Assembly: GCA_964543195.1 (NCBI GenBank)
Contig: CAZIXF010000006.1
Coordinates: 53,296-117,295 of the forward strand
Reading direction: 5' to 3'
Origin: JAGTVG01 sp964543195
GTDB taxonomy: Bacteria > Bacteroidota > Bacteroidia > Cytophagales > Cyclobacteriaceae
DNA: 64,000 nt
Under the pieces are notes generated by a model. The model ran no database searches and was not told the origin of the DNA. It worked only from the letters and a program-made list of their open reading frames with translations. Below are positions 8,371-18,400 of this stretch, piece by piece; position 1 is the stretch's first letter; every line of letters starts with the position of its first letter. The position numbers and the translations under genes are program-made.

Positions 8371-9720
8371 TCAGATCACCTTGTATTCACCCGGAATCGG
8401 GACCGGATAAAATCCATCCTTGTCAGGCCGGGTCGGGGGCGTATCATTCCAGTCCACCCCGGCAGGCATTAACTGTATTTTAGAGTTCAATGCTTCATCC
8501 CAGGTGACCTTCTGCCCCGAATAGGTAGCAAACCTTCCCAGGATAGCGGTCATCGTAGATTCGGCGCCATTCTGAAGGTCATTTATATGTTCACCGTTGG
8601 CCACGGAAGCAAACAATTTATCATGTTCCACCTGATAGGGATTCGGATCGTTCTCATCCCTGTGATTATAAACCACATTTCCTTTAAGATCAGTAATAAC
8701 TGCTCTTCCCCGGTCGAAGTTAACCATACCCTTGGTACCCATGAATTTTTCACCCACCAGGTTATAACAGTTTTTCCAGTGACGGCACTGGCTGTTCATC
8801 AGGCTTTCGTCACCATAGGTGAATTCCACATAATGATGATCAAAGATCTCTCCGTATTCTTTGCCCGTCCTTACTATACGTCCTCCCATTCCCTGTGCAG
8901 CCACCGGATGAGCCTGTTTGGCCCAGTTGAATGCATCGATATTATGAATATGCTGCTCCACGATCTGATCGCCACATAACCAGTTGAAATAATACCAGTT
9001 TCGCATCTGGTATTCCATTTCAGTATATTCCGTCTTTCTTTCGTGTACCCATACTCCGGCGCTGAGGTAATAGGCCTGCCCCGAAACGATATCACCAATC
9101 GCTCCATCATGTATTTTGTGGATCACTTCACTGTATTTTTTGCCGTAATGTCGCTGAAATCCCACTACCACATTCAGTTTCTTTTCATCTGCCACTTTTA
9201 CCAGGTCAAACACCTTCCTTATTCCCGGGCTATCGGTAGCCAGGGGTTTTTCTGCAAAAACATGCTTATTCTGATTAAGGGCTTCTTCCAGGTGATAAGG
9301 CCGGAAACCCGGAGGAGTCGCCAGCAATACCACATCGGCAAAGGCAATGGCTTTTTTATATGCGTCAAAGCCTACGAACTTGGTCTCTTCAGTTACATCA
9401 ATTTTGTCTCTGATATTACCGGATGCGCCCGACCAGTCCGATATTTTGTCCGAGGTCAATGATTTGTAACTATTATCCAACCGGTCACGGAAGATATCCG
9501 CCATGGCCACCAGCTTTACATTCTGTTTGGTGGACAGCGCCTGCATGGCGGCTCCCGTACCCCGTCCGCCGCAACCCACAAGGGCAACTTTGATTTCCTT
9601 CTCCGGCGGATTCACATAAGCACCCGACTCGATGGGCAGACCGGATAACATCATACCACCGGCTGCCAATGCGGTACCTTTCACAAATTTTCTTCGATCG
9701 ATCTGATTTTTATTTTTCAT
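8371..9720 (-). CDS. Gfo/Idh/MocA family oxidoreductase with twin-arginine leader
   Basis: NAD(P)-dependent sugar dehydrogenase or glycosidase-like enzyme. The N-terminus carries an RRKFVKG twin-arginine-type motif (residues 9-15) and a hydrophobic h-region, so export folded to the periplasm is expected. The Rossmann glycine motif VALVGCGGRG follows at about 44-53, and AEKPLATD supplies the catalytic EKP. The C-terminal half carries the GFO_IDH_MocA_C-type sheet. It is a clear paralogue of the gene at 20267-21568: both share RDRL, KFVGFDAY, TEMEYQ and LNVVVG blocks. Tat-exported members are common in Bacteroidota sugar regions; some of the wider family use tightly bound NAD for redox-cycling glycoside cleavage. 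Substrate not readable. Confidence 0.88.
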   Translation of the reverse strand: MKNKNQIDRRKFVKGTALAAGGMMLSGLPIESGAYVNPPEKEIKVALVGCGGRGTGAAMQALSTKQNVKLVAMADIFRDRLDNSYKSLTSDKISDWSGASGNIRDKIDVTEETKFVGFDAYKKAIAFADVVLLATPPGFRPYHLEEALNQNKHVFAEKPLATDSPGIRKVFDLVKVADEKKLNVVVGFQRHYGKKYSEVIHKIHDGAIGDIVSGQAYYLSAGVWVHERKTEYTEMEYQMRNWYYFNWLCGDQIVEQHIHNIDAFNWAKQAHPVAAQGMGGRIVRTGKEYGEIFDHHYVEFTYGDESLMNSQCRHWKNCYNLVGEKFMGTKGMVNFDRGRAVITDLKGNVVYNHRDENDPNPYQVEHDKLFASVANGEHINDLQNGAESTMTAILGRFATYSGQKVTWDEALNSKIQLMPAGVDWNDTPPTRPDKDGFYPVPIPGEYKVI

Positions 9721-9938
9721 AAACTACAGAATTTTAATTGCTAAAAAATGAGGATCACTGAACATTTTTTTAATATACAAAAAAATCAGTCACGTTCCCA
9801 TTCAAAAATTTTTTATATTTAAGATTGCTCATTTTGTTAGACCATATCTTCCATTGAAGAACCTTTAACCTTATGCATAAGAAAAAGGCGCATTTTCCAG
9901 GATCCATACTGAACATGACCTGATTTTTCATTAGATTT

Positions 9939-10994
9939 ATGTATTCTCAATTTTTTAAAACCTACATTGAAATGAATAATTTCACCTGCGGTATTTTTTT
10001 GATACTGGCGATTTTTATTTTTCCCGAATGTGTTACCGCACAAACTCACCAGCCTTTAAGCCGGATCAGTGTGAAAGGCAATAAATTCATTAATGAAAAA
10101 GGTGAAACCATGATTTTCCGTGGATTGAACACCAGTGATCCCGATAAACTGGTGGACGATGGGCATTGGGACAAAGCATATTTTGAAGAAATAAAATACT
10201 GGGGGGCCAATATCGTGCGATTCCCTGTTCATCCACGAGCCTGGAGGAAACGCGGTGAAGCAGATTATCTGGAAATTCTGGACCGGGGAGTAAAATGGGC
10301 TTCCGAACTTGGTCTTTATGTGATCATCGACTGGCATACCATCGGAAATCTCAGGAATGAAATGTACCAGAACCCGATGTATGAAACTACCCGGAAGGAA
10401 ACCTATGAGTTCTGGAGGACCATGGCCGGCCATTATAAGGACAACACCACGGTGGCTTTTTTTGAATTATTCAATGAACCCACCATTATCGGAGGAAAAC
10501 TGGGTACCTGTACGTGGCCGGAATGGAAGGCGATGAATGAGGAAATGATAACGATAATCAGGGCCCATGGATGCCAGGCTATCCCCCTTGTAGCGGGATT
10601 TAACTGGGCCTATGACCTCACTCCGGTAAGAAGGGCACCGGTTGAGGCAGACCATATCGCTTATGTGAGTCATCCCTATCCCATGAAACGTGAAAAACCC
10701 TGGGAACCGAAATGGACAATGGATTGGGGTTTTGCTGCGCAAAAATTTCCGCTGATCCTTACCGAAATCGGTTTTGCCGGCGAGGAAGAACGGGGTGCCC
10801 ATATACCGGTGATCAGTGATGAATCCTACGGGGAAGCGATAACAGAATATTGTAATGAACATGGCATATCCTATGTAGTCTGGGTATTCGATCCCGACTG
10901 GTCCCCGATGATGTTCACAGACTGGAATTATACGCCTACCCGGCAGGGACAATTTTTCAAAGAGGTACTTAAACGCGATAATGCCTCCAAATAA
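9939..10994 (+). CDS. exported glycoside hydrolase family 5 (cellulase-like)
   Basis: Endo-acting beta-glycanase fold of clan GH-A. After a signal peptide the domain opens with ISVKGNKFINEKG and FRGLN, the usual GH5 start. FFELFNEP gives the acid/base (Glu 180) and LILTEIGF the nucleophile (Glu 276); RFPVHP and WHT are further GH5 marks. ATG at 9972 would give a more compact signal peptide (MNNFTCGIFLIL...) than the first ATG at 9939, so the true start may be there. The aldo/keto reductase gene follows 36 bp downstream and is probably cotranscribed. The enzyme is a bare catalytic domain without a binding module. Cellulase, mannanase or other beta-glucanase specificity cannot be separated here. 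Confidence 0.88.
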   Translation: MYSQFFKTYIEMNNFTCGIFLILAIFIFPECVTAQTHQPLSRISVKGNKFINEKGETMIFRGLNTSDPDKLVDDGHWDKAYFEEIKYWGANIVRFPVHPRAWRKRGEADYLEILDRGVKWASELGLYVIIDWHTIGNLRNEMYQNPMYETTRKETYEFWRTMAGHYKDNTTVAFFELFNEPTIIGGKLGTCTWPEWKAMNEEMITIIRAHGCQAIPLVAGFNWAYDLTPVRRAPVEADHIAYVSHPYPMKREKPWEPKWTMDWGFAAQKFPLILTEIGFAGEEERGAHIPVISDESYGEAITEYCNEHGISYVVWVFDPDWSPMMFTDWNYTPTRQGQFFKEVLKRDNASK

Positions 10995-11030
10995 ACTTTC
11001 AATTCATTTTAAAACATAAAATTACATACC

Positions 11031-12002
11031 GTGAAATATACTCAATTGGGAAAAAACGGACCTGAAGTATCTACAGTAGGATTTGGCAGCTGGGCTATCG
11101 GTGGCCTGAACTGGGGCCCTACAGATGATAAAGTATCTGTAAAAGCGTTGAATGAAGCGATTGATCAGGGCGTTACCCTTATCGATACGGCCGATGTGTA
11201 CGGACAGGGTCATTCAGAAGATCTTATCTCCGGGGTGATTAAAGACCGGAGCAAGAATAATATCGTTATTGCCACCAAAGCCGGTAATGACTTTTATAAT
11301 GCCACGCCTGCTGACGATAAGGGCATGGGACCCATCATCCAGACCTATGATAAGGAATATATCCTGTTTGCCGCTGAACAAAGCCTGAAGAGGCTTGGTG
11401 TAGAAATCCTGGATATCCTGCAGCTCCATAGCCCTAACCTCGAAAACCTGGAAAGGGACGATCCATGGATGGCACTGGAGCAGTTGAAAAAACAGGGTAA
11501 GATTTTACATGCAGGCTGGAGTGTTCAGTCGTTCAAAGAAACAGCCCACGCGCATATTCTGGATGACCATCATGATATCCTTGATGTGATCCAGGTACGT
11601 TATAACCTGCTTGAAAGGGAAGCCGAAAATGAACTTTTCCCCAAAGCATTGCATTATGGTATTGGAGTTATTGTCAGAATACCACTCTTGTTTGGTTTAC
11701 TGACCGGGAAATTTACTGCTGATTCCAGATTCGGTGATAAAGACCACAGGAGATTCAACCTGGCACCGGAGAAATTAAAGGAATACCTCGAAAAATTCAG
11801 GAAACTCCAACCCCTTTTCAATCGCTATAAAAATCAATCGATGGCCCAGGTAAGCCTGAGATTCTGTATTACCCATCCGGCCTGCCATACGGTGATCCCC
11901 GGCGGGAAAACCCCGAAACAGGTACAGGATAACTGTAAAGCTTCCGATCTGGGACCTCTTTCGGGGGATGATATAAGATGGTTGGCCGAAAAGGGTATAT
12001 GA
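11031..12002 (+). CDS. aldo/keto reductase
   Basis: NAD(P)H-dependent carbonyl reductase, cytoplasmic (no signal). The tetrad is visible: Asp 52 and Tyr 57 in IDTADVYGQG, Lys 83 in VIATKAG and His 133 in ILQLHSP. The 323 residues fit the family. The start is GTG at 11031, where the protein begins MKYTQLGKNGPEVSTVGFG, exactly the usual AKR opening. It lies just downstream of the GH5 gene on the same strand, which suggests it handles a sugar released by that enzyme. The precise substrate is unknown. Confidence 0.92.
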   Translation: MKYTQLGKNGPEVSTVGFGSWAIGGLNWGPTDDKVSVKALNEAIDQGVTLIDTADVYGQGHSEDLISGVIKDRSKNNIVIATKAGNDFYNATPADDKGMGPIIQTYDKEYILFAAEQSLKRLGVEILDILQLHSPNLENLERDDPWMALEQLKKQGKILHAGWSVQSFKETAHAHILDDHHDILDVIQVRYNLLEREAENELFPKALHYGIGVIVRIPLLFGLLTGKFTADSRFGDKDHRRFNLAPEKLKEYLEKFRKLQPLFNRYKNQSMAQVSLRFCITHPACHTVIPGGKTPKQVQDNCKASDLGPLSGDDIRWLAEKGI

Positions 12003-12151
12003 TACAATTTCCAAATCACAATAAAACAATGATCAAATAATTTCAAATGATCAATTCCTGAAATGTTACTCTACCCGTGGAAACCATCTTTAATTGATCA
12101 AACCGGGTTAAATGTCCAGGAGTATCCTCATTTCAATATCTGTTCATAAAA

Positions 12152-12751
12152 TTATTCCGCCCGGAACCTGACATCAAATACATAATCCTGACGTCCGGCA
12201 GGAACGCCGTTGATATGGGTTACGTCAATTTCAGTGCTGTCGGTCCCCAATGGAATATTCACCCACCGGTCGATGCGGATATTACTGGAAGAAATATAAT
12301 CTATCGGATATGACCCGCCCGGTTGCCACTCCCCGAATTGTCTGATTTTAGTATCAATCAAATTATCGGTAAGGCTGAATTGGCCAAATGAGGGTTCGGT
12401 ATAATGATAATATTCGACAAATTCAACACAATTCTGGCATTTCAAGAAAGAAGTACTGTTTCGATCGTTAAAAAACAGACTGTCTGCACTGAATATCAAC
12501 TCCACCCAAATAACTGCCCTGAATTCATCACCGGGATACAGTACCGGAGAAGTATTCTCGATGGTATCGACTACCGTGGCCAGCAATTCAATGCTGTCAT
12601 AGGCATTGCCTTCATAGTAAAATTTTTCTGAAACCCATTCCCGCGAAGTCAATATCCGGAACTTTTCCTGCTGTCCGAATATCTCTTCATTCTGATCACA
12701 AGCCATTAATCCCAGAAATAATCCCACCAGTATTCGGCTGATTGCTTTCAT
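12152..12751 (-). CDS. hypothetical lipoprotein
   Basis: A 199-residue protein with a lipoprotein signal peptide; the lipobox ends LGLMAC, with Cys at residue 18. The mature part starts with a ILTSREWVSEKFYYEG segment, reminiscent of the small lipocalin-like domains common in Bacteroidota lipoproteins, and is rich in beta-prone segments. No enzymatic motif is visible. It is convergent with the aldo/keto reductase gene and divergent from the Cys-rich lipoprotein gene at 13064. Function unknown. Confidence 0.7.
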   Translation of the reverse strand: MKAISRILVGLFLGLMACDQNEEIFGQQEKFRILTSREWVSEKFYYEGNAYDSIELLATVVDTIENTSPVLYPGDEFRAVIWVELIFSADSLFFNDRNSTSFLKCQNCVEFVEYYHYTEPSFGQFSLTDNLIDTKIRQFGEWQPGGSYPIDYISSSNIRIDRWVNIPLGTDSTEIDVTHINGVPAGRQDYVFDVRFRAE

Positions 12752-13063
12752 AAAATATACATTAAACTATAATGATAATCCTTTTTTTAGAAATCAACAG
12801 GTGTATCCGTTACAATAATTTATTTCTGAACGAAATTGTTCTATTTAAAAGCTTACTTGTTTCCTAAAATGTCTTATTTATTCAAACAATCCGGAAGATT
12901 TTATTTTATCAGTCACTACAATCAATTTTTTCCACCTATTTTTAATACAATCTTTTTGGCAGATTGAATAACAGAAAATATCTTTAGGGTCGAAAGTTGT
13001 CCGATAATTTTTTTCCCGGGATAGCGTTTGGAATTTGATGTTTGGAATTTTATGGATTTTTAT
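12752..13063. other. intergenic region with a 14-bp tandem duplication
   Basis: AT-rich spacer between two divergent lipoprotein genes, presumably holding both promoters. At 13026-13053 GTTTGGAATTTGAT is followed at once by GTTTGGAATTTTAT, a 14-bp tandem repeat with one mismatch, just upstream of the next start codon. Nothing else is recognised. Confidence 0.5.
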
Positions 13064-13612
13064 ATGGTGAAGAAAGCCTCCTATCTATTAATTGTCCTGA
13101 CAGGTATTATCCTGGTCATAGGTTCCTGCAACCGATGTAAAGATAATTGCGGGGAATGTGAGATTTTTGATTCAGAACTATGTGAATGTATTGTCGATAT
13201 CGATTGCCGGTGCAATAATGGAAAAGAGGATGGCAATGAGGATTATATCGATTGCGGGGGAGATTGCCCGCCCTGCGAATGTGAATTTGATCCCTGCCTG
13301 TTTTTAACCGGTAACGACAGCAAGGTATGGAAATATTATCAGACCATTGAAGAAGACGGTGACATCTATCAGCCAAATGCCTGTGACTCAAGCTGGATAT
13401 ATAATTTCAGTGTGACCAGGTACGTCAGATTAGGTTGTGAGGAGGGCAAATACCCGCTCATGCGTTGGCAATTTGACGATAACGAATCACCCACGGAAAT
13501 TGTAATTACAGATCTTAATGGAAATTCCTATCAATACGATTTATTTAAACTTACGGCTGATACATTGAAATTAAGGGAACAAATCGGGATAAGTACCTAT
13601 ATTGCCGATTGA
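13064..13612 (+). CDS. cysteine-rich lipoprotein
   Basis: The chosen ATG at 13064 gives MVKKASYLLIVLTG and a lipobox VIGSC; an upstream TTG at 13028 would add 12 residues ahead of the signal peptide and is unlikely. The mature N-terminus is packed with cysteines (CNRCKDNCGECEIF, then CECIVDIDCRC) and a DYIDCGGDCPPC motif seen as a short Cys-rich linker in many Bacteroidota surface proteins. After that, FLTGNDSKVWKYYQ begins a lipocalin-like beta domain. Cysteines probably form disulfides outside the cell. Function unknown; neighbours are another lipoprotein and a GH5 gene. Confidence 0.75.
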   Translation: MVKKASYLLIVLTGIILVIGSCNRCKDNCGECEIFDSELCECIVDIDCRCNNGKEDGNEDYIDCGGDCPPCECEFDPCLFLTGNDSKVWKYYQTIEEDGDIYQPNACDSSWIYNFSVTRYVRLGCEEGKYPLMRWQFDDNESPTEIVITDLNGNSYQYDLFKLTADTLKLREQIGISTYIAD

Positions 13613-13693
13613 TTTTTATCCCCTCAGACCTGGGATACGAATACGGAATGAAATTTTTTAAATTCGATTTAACATGATTATAATCCACTTATT

Positions 13694-14866
13694 ATGAGTA
13701 AAAAACAAAACAAAATGACAGTTAAACGCAGGGATTTTATTAAAACCACCTCATTGGCAGCCGGAGGAATTGCTATGGCGGGTCCCAGCGCCTTTGGTTC
13801 GGCTACGCAGAAAATCAACAACTCAATACCCAAATGGCGGGGATTCAATTTCCTTGATTTTTTCTCTCCCAGGCCGGCTACCAGGGACCGGCTTACTCCT
13901 GAAAAATATTTACGTTGGATGGCGGACTGGGGCTTCGATTTCGTGCGCGTACCCATGGCTTATCCTTCTTACATTAAATTCGACAGAAGCCGGAATATTA
14001 AGCCGGATGAAGTCTATAATATAGACGAAGAGAAAGTTGAGCTGGTGGAAGAGCTGGTCTATATGGCTCATAAATTCGATCTGCACGTCAGTCTCAACCT
14101 GCACCGGGGTCCCGGTTATTGTGTAAATGCCGGGTTTCATGAGCCTTTTAACCTCTGGAAAGATAAGGAAGCCATGAAGGCATTTCTCTATCACTGGGAA
14201 TTCTGGGCTAAAAGATTTAAAAATGTTTCCAACGAAAAGATCAGTTTTGATCTTTTGAATGAACCCAGCATGCGGGAGGACATGAATGATCAGCATTCGG
14301 AAAGAAGTGCCGTTCCGGGTGATCTTTACCGTGAATTAGCCAAAAAATCCCTGAAAACTATCCGTAAGGCTAAGCCGGGAGCAATGGTGGTGGCCGACGG
14401 GAATGATGTGGGTAAAGATGTCATCCCGGAAATCACCGATCTGGACATTGCACAAAGCTGCCGCGGATATTACCCCGGCATTATTTCTCATTACAAAGCG
14501 TCCTGGGCGTTCAAGGATATCGAAAACCTTCCCGAGCCCAAGTGGCCCGGAAAAGTAGGCGATCAATATCTCAGTCGCGAAATGCTTGAAGAGTTTTATG
14601 CCCCATGGATCGATCTGGTGAAACAGGGAGTGGGTGTACATTGCGGAGAATGCGGTTGTTACAATAAAACGCCACATGATGTTTTTCTGGCCTGGTTCGG
14701 TGATGTGCTGGATATCCTTACCGATAACGGGATCGGATATGCCCTGTGGAATTTTTCTGGCAGTTTCGGGATCATGGATTCAGGCCGCACCGATGTGGAT
14801 TATGAAGACTGGTACGGACATAAGCTGGACAGAAGGCTGCTGAACCTGCTGATGCATTACAGTTAA
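13694..14866 (+). CDS. glycoside hydrolase family 5 protein with twin-arginine leader
   Basis: Clan GH-A TIM-barrel enzyme. The leader KRRDFIKTTSLAAGG (residues 11-25) is twin-arginine-like, unusual for a GH5, which normally uses Sec. The catalytic domain opens with WRGFNFLDFF; acid/base is Glu 190 in FDLLNEP, and the likely nucleophile is Glu 319 in VHCGECG. DFVRVPMAYP and LNLHRGPGY match the barrel strands of cellulase-like GH5 proteins. The 390 residues contain only the catalytic module. It is only distantly similar to the GH5 at 9939. Folding before Tat export would fit a need for a cytoplasmic cofactor or disulfide chemistry, but no cofactor site is seen. Confidence 0.85.
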   Translation: MSKKQNKMTVKRRDFIKTTSLAAGGIAMAGPSAFGSATQKINNSIPKWRGFNFLDFFSPRPATRDRLTPEKYLRWMADWGFDFVRVPMAYPSYIKFDRSRNIKPDEVYNIDEEKVELVEELVYMAHKFDLHVSLNLHRGPGYCVNAGFHEPFNLWKDKEAMKAFLYHWEFWAKRFKNVSNEKISFDLLNEPSMREDMNDQHSERSAVPGDLYRELAKKSLKTIRKAKPGAMVVADGNDVGKDVIPEITDLDIAQSCRGYYPGIISHYKASWAFKDIENLPEPKWPGKVGDQYLSREMLEEFYAPWIDLVKQGVGVHCGECGCYNKTPHDVFLAWFGDVLDILTDNGIGYALWNFSGSFGIMDSGRTDVDYEDWYGHKLDRRLLNLLMHYS

Positions 14867-15405
14867 GTTCAGATTTTCATAAAGTAATAGGATTTACCTG
14901 GATAATAAGTCGCCGTTACATCCGGATAACAGGTCAATCAGTATTCAGGTAATTCTTTTAACATAAAGGGACGAATCCTTATTATTGGCTTTTACACAGG
15001 TTGATAACCAGGCTGATCCGTTTTGAATTCGTACGTAATTTAACGGTTAAACAAGGTTTTTTATCAAGCTTTATCCCTATTTAAAAGTAATATAGAACCA
15101 AACCCCTTCATGCCTCGGTGCCTTGGTGGCCAAAAAATAATCCGTGCCCCCCTAGTGTCCCCGTGCCTTGGTGGCCTCACAAAAATAACCGTGCCCCTTC
15201 GTGCCTTCTTGATTTGGTGGCCTTATATAAACAAAAAATACCTCCCACAGCTGCTTTCCTCCTTTTTCAGAAAAAAAATCTCAACTCTCAATGTGAATAT
15301 AAAACACCTCCCTTACAAAATTCGTATGTATTTATGCCGGAAATTGGCACATTATTTGATATCTGGATTTTAGAAAACAGTTGCACCGGCAAGAGGAGGT
15401 TAAAT
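14867..15405. other. intergenic region with dispersed repeat units
   Basis: No supported gene. An open frame continues upstream of the downstream protease/barrel gene through the repeats, but it lacks coding character and the strong AGGAGG site at 15394-15399 argues for the start at 15406. The first 230 bp are AT-rich and unremarkable; 15103-15225 holds the repeat array listed separately. Confidence 0.55.
15103..15225. repeat. three degenerate ~48-bp units built on GTGCCTTGGTGGCC
   Basis: Three units follow one another, each with one or more GTGCC blocks, then a TTGGTGGCC block (15123-15131, 15168-15176, 15213-15222 approximately) and an A-rich tail. A related fragment sits at 797-832. The pattern looks like a dispersed intergenic repeat family of this genome rather than coding DNA. 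Confidence 0.75.
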
Positions 15406-18400
15406 ATGGTACGGTCCAGAATTAAAAAAATAACGGGCTATGTAATACTCTGTATAATGTTATTGGGCCCGGGCTCCCGGGCATACGGGCAGGGTTTTGG
15501 CAGAAACAAGGTGCATTACGACCCGAAGGAATTCTCTGTAAAAGAAACTCTCAATTTTGAAATCTATCATTATTTCGAAGATGACAGCGTAGTCAATCAC
15601 TGGGCGCAGGCTGCTGAAAACTGGTACAAAGCCCATCAACAAATACTTAGAGACACGATCAAATTTAAAAACCCGGTAATCTTTTATGCCAACCATCCCG
15701 ATTTTCAGCAGACCAACACAATCAGTGGCATGGTGGGTGTTGGTACCGGGGGTGTTACCGAGGCCCTTAAAAACAGGGTGGTCATGCCGGTTAACGAAGT
15801 GAATGCTCAAACAGACCATGTGCTCGGTCATGAGCTTGTTCATGCCTTTCAGTACAATATTCTCCGTCAGTCCAATGCCCAGGGACTGAATAATGTAAGA
15901 AACATCCCTCTGTGGATGGTGGAAGGGCTTGCCGAATACATGTCGATCGGAAGTATTGATCCCAATACGGCCATGTGGATGCGGGCGGCTGTAAAAAACA
16001 AGGATATTCCTACCCTAAAGGATCTTACCCGGAGTACCCAATATTTTCCATACAGGTATGGCCATGCATTCTGGGCTTTTACCGCTGGCGTATGGGGTGA
16101 TACGGTGATTGCCCCGCTGTTTGTTGAAACCGCACTCAGAGGTTACAAATCATCAATAAAAAAGGTGCTTGGGGTTAATGAAGACACCTATTCAGAATTA
16201 TGGAAAAGAGCCCTGATAAGACATTATCAGGACCTGGACCGGGATACGGCCGATGTTCCCACCGGTAAATTATTAATAAATGAAGAAAACGGCGGACGGA
16301 TTAACCTGACGCCTGCTATCAGCCCGGATGGGAACCATGTGGCTTTCATCTCGGACAAAGATATATTTACCAGCGATGTGTACCTGGCCGATGCAGAAAC
16401 CGGCAAGATCCGTAAAAAACTGTATTCCACCGTGTCGAACGCTCATGTGGACGCTTTGATGTATATTGAGACCGGTCTTTCCTGGTCGCCCAACAGTGAT
16501 CGGCTGGCCATGGTAATAAACAGCGCTGGAATAAATAAACTGGCTATCGTTAACACCCTGAAATCAGGAAAAGTAAAGGAAATTGAAATACCCGGCATAC
16601 CGGCTTTCAGTAACCCGGCCTGGTCGCCGGACGGCGATATAATTGCCATAAGCGGACTGGTCGACGGGAAAAGCGATCTTTATCTTTATAATTTACGGAC
16701 CGGTGAGGTGTTTCAATTAACCGACGACGGGTATTCCGATATTCATCCTTCCTGGTCGCCTGATGGCAATTTTCTGGTTTTCTCTACTGACAGGCCGTTG
16801 CCGTCAACCACGGGAGACAAAGCCGCCGGGGGAATGAATATGGCTATCCTTGATCTGAAAAACGGTAAACTGAATGTCCTGGATGTTTTTCCCGGAGCGG
16901 TAAACGTAAACCCTCTTTTCAGTGATGATAGTGGATCCGTTTTCTTTCTTTCAGACCGCGACGGATTTCGTGACCTTTACCGATATGATTTAGAAAACGA
17001 TGAGGTACATCAATTGACCGAATATTTTACAGGAATAAGCGGGATCACAGCCTTTTCACCTGCCTTGAGTATTTCACATAAAAACAACCATATTATCTAT
17101 TCCTATTTTACCGGACAAGAATATAACCTATATGTTTCGCCGGTTAGAGACTTTTCCGAAACACCGGTAGAGAAACTATCATTGAACAATAAAGCTGCCA
17201 TGCTGCCGGTCTATCCCGGAGACACCCTGGATATAGTCAACCGGAATATTGCCCATCTCCATGATAACCAGGTAATACCTGAGGATTCAATAAAAGAAAA
17301 ACCCTATAAACCGAAATTCAAACTTGATTATATCGGCAATACAGGTGGAGTGGGTGTATCGGTAGGCAATTTCAGATCACAGAACGGAATGAGTGGTGGC
17401 GTAAATATGCTGTTCAGTGATATCCTGGGTGATCATTTCCTGTTTGCCGGCGCAGCCCTGAACGGTGAGATTTATGATTTCGCCGGTAATGTGACCTATT
17501 TAAACCGTTCGCGACGGGTAGGCTGGGGATTATCCGGTTCTCATATACCTTACCGGTATTCCACCATAGGTTTTGGTGTGGAACCCAGAACATTCGGGGA
17601 AGATACGGTACTTACCGACCGGATCACCTTGAATACGTTCCGGATGTTTGAAGAGCGGGCGGATGTATTTGCGTTTTATCCTTTTTCACAGACCACCCGG
17701 CTTGAAATCGGTGGCAGTTATATGCACTATTCATTTCGTGAAGACCAGGATCAATATTATTACCTGCAGGGATTATTGGTCGACTATGAAAGGGAAAAGC
17801 TTGAGGCTCCGGATGGATATTCCATCCAAACGGTGAACGCCGGTTTTGTAAAAGACAATTCCTATTTCGGTCTGGCTTCACCCAACCAGGGTTTTCGCTA
17901 TCGCCTGGGGGTAGATAAATATTTCGGCAGGCTCGATCTCTATACTTTCCTGGCCGATTTCAGAAAGTATTATTTCGTAAAGCCTTTTACCATAGCCTTC
18001 CGGGCTATGCATTATGCAAGGCTGGGTAAAGATGCTGAAAGTGGTGTTTTATATCCGCTTTCCTTTGCCTATCCGTACTTTACACGCGGGAATTCGTTCA
18101 ATACCCTTTCTGCCAACAGTGATGCCAAATTCAATATCAACCAGATATACGGAAGCCGGTTACTGGTAAGCAATCTTGAATTACGGTTTCCTTTTACCGG
18201 ACCCGAAAGACTAGCCCTGATCCAATCAGGTTTTCTGTTTACTGAACTGGCCGCATTCGTCGATGCCGGTCTGGCCTGGGATCGCTCAACACGGCCTTCC
18301 CTCGAATACATCCCGGACGATGATAATGAACGCGTTCCATATTATACGGCAGGACTTTCCTTGAGGGTCAACCTTTTCGGAGCTGCTGTAATAGAACCTT

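Noticed and set aside
8164..8472. Forward open frame with a signal-peptide-like start and SSFLNPQ repeats
   Set aside because: It is generated by the 7-bp repeat array and runs into the well-supported opposite-strand oxidoreductase gene.
15118..15405. 96-residue N-terminal extension of the peptidase/barrel protein
   Set aside because: It translates the dispersed repeat units; the real start is marked by an AGGAGG site and a clean signal peptide at 15406.
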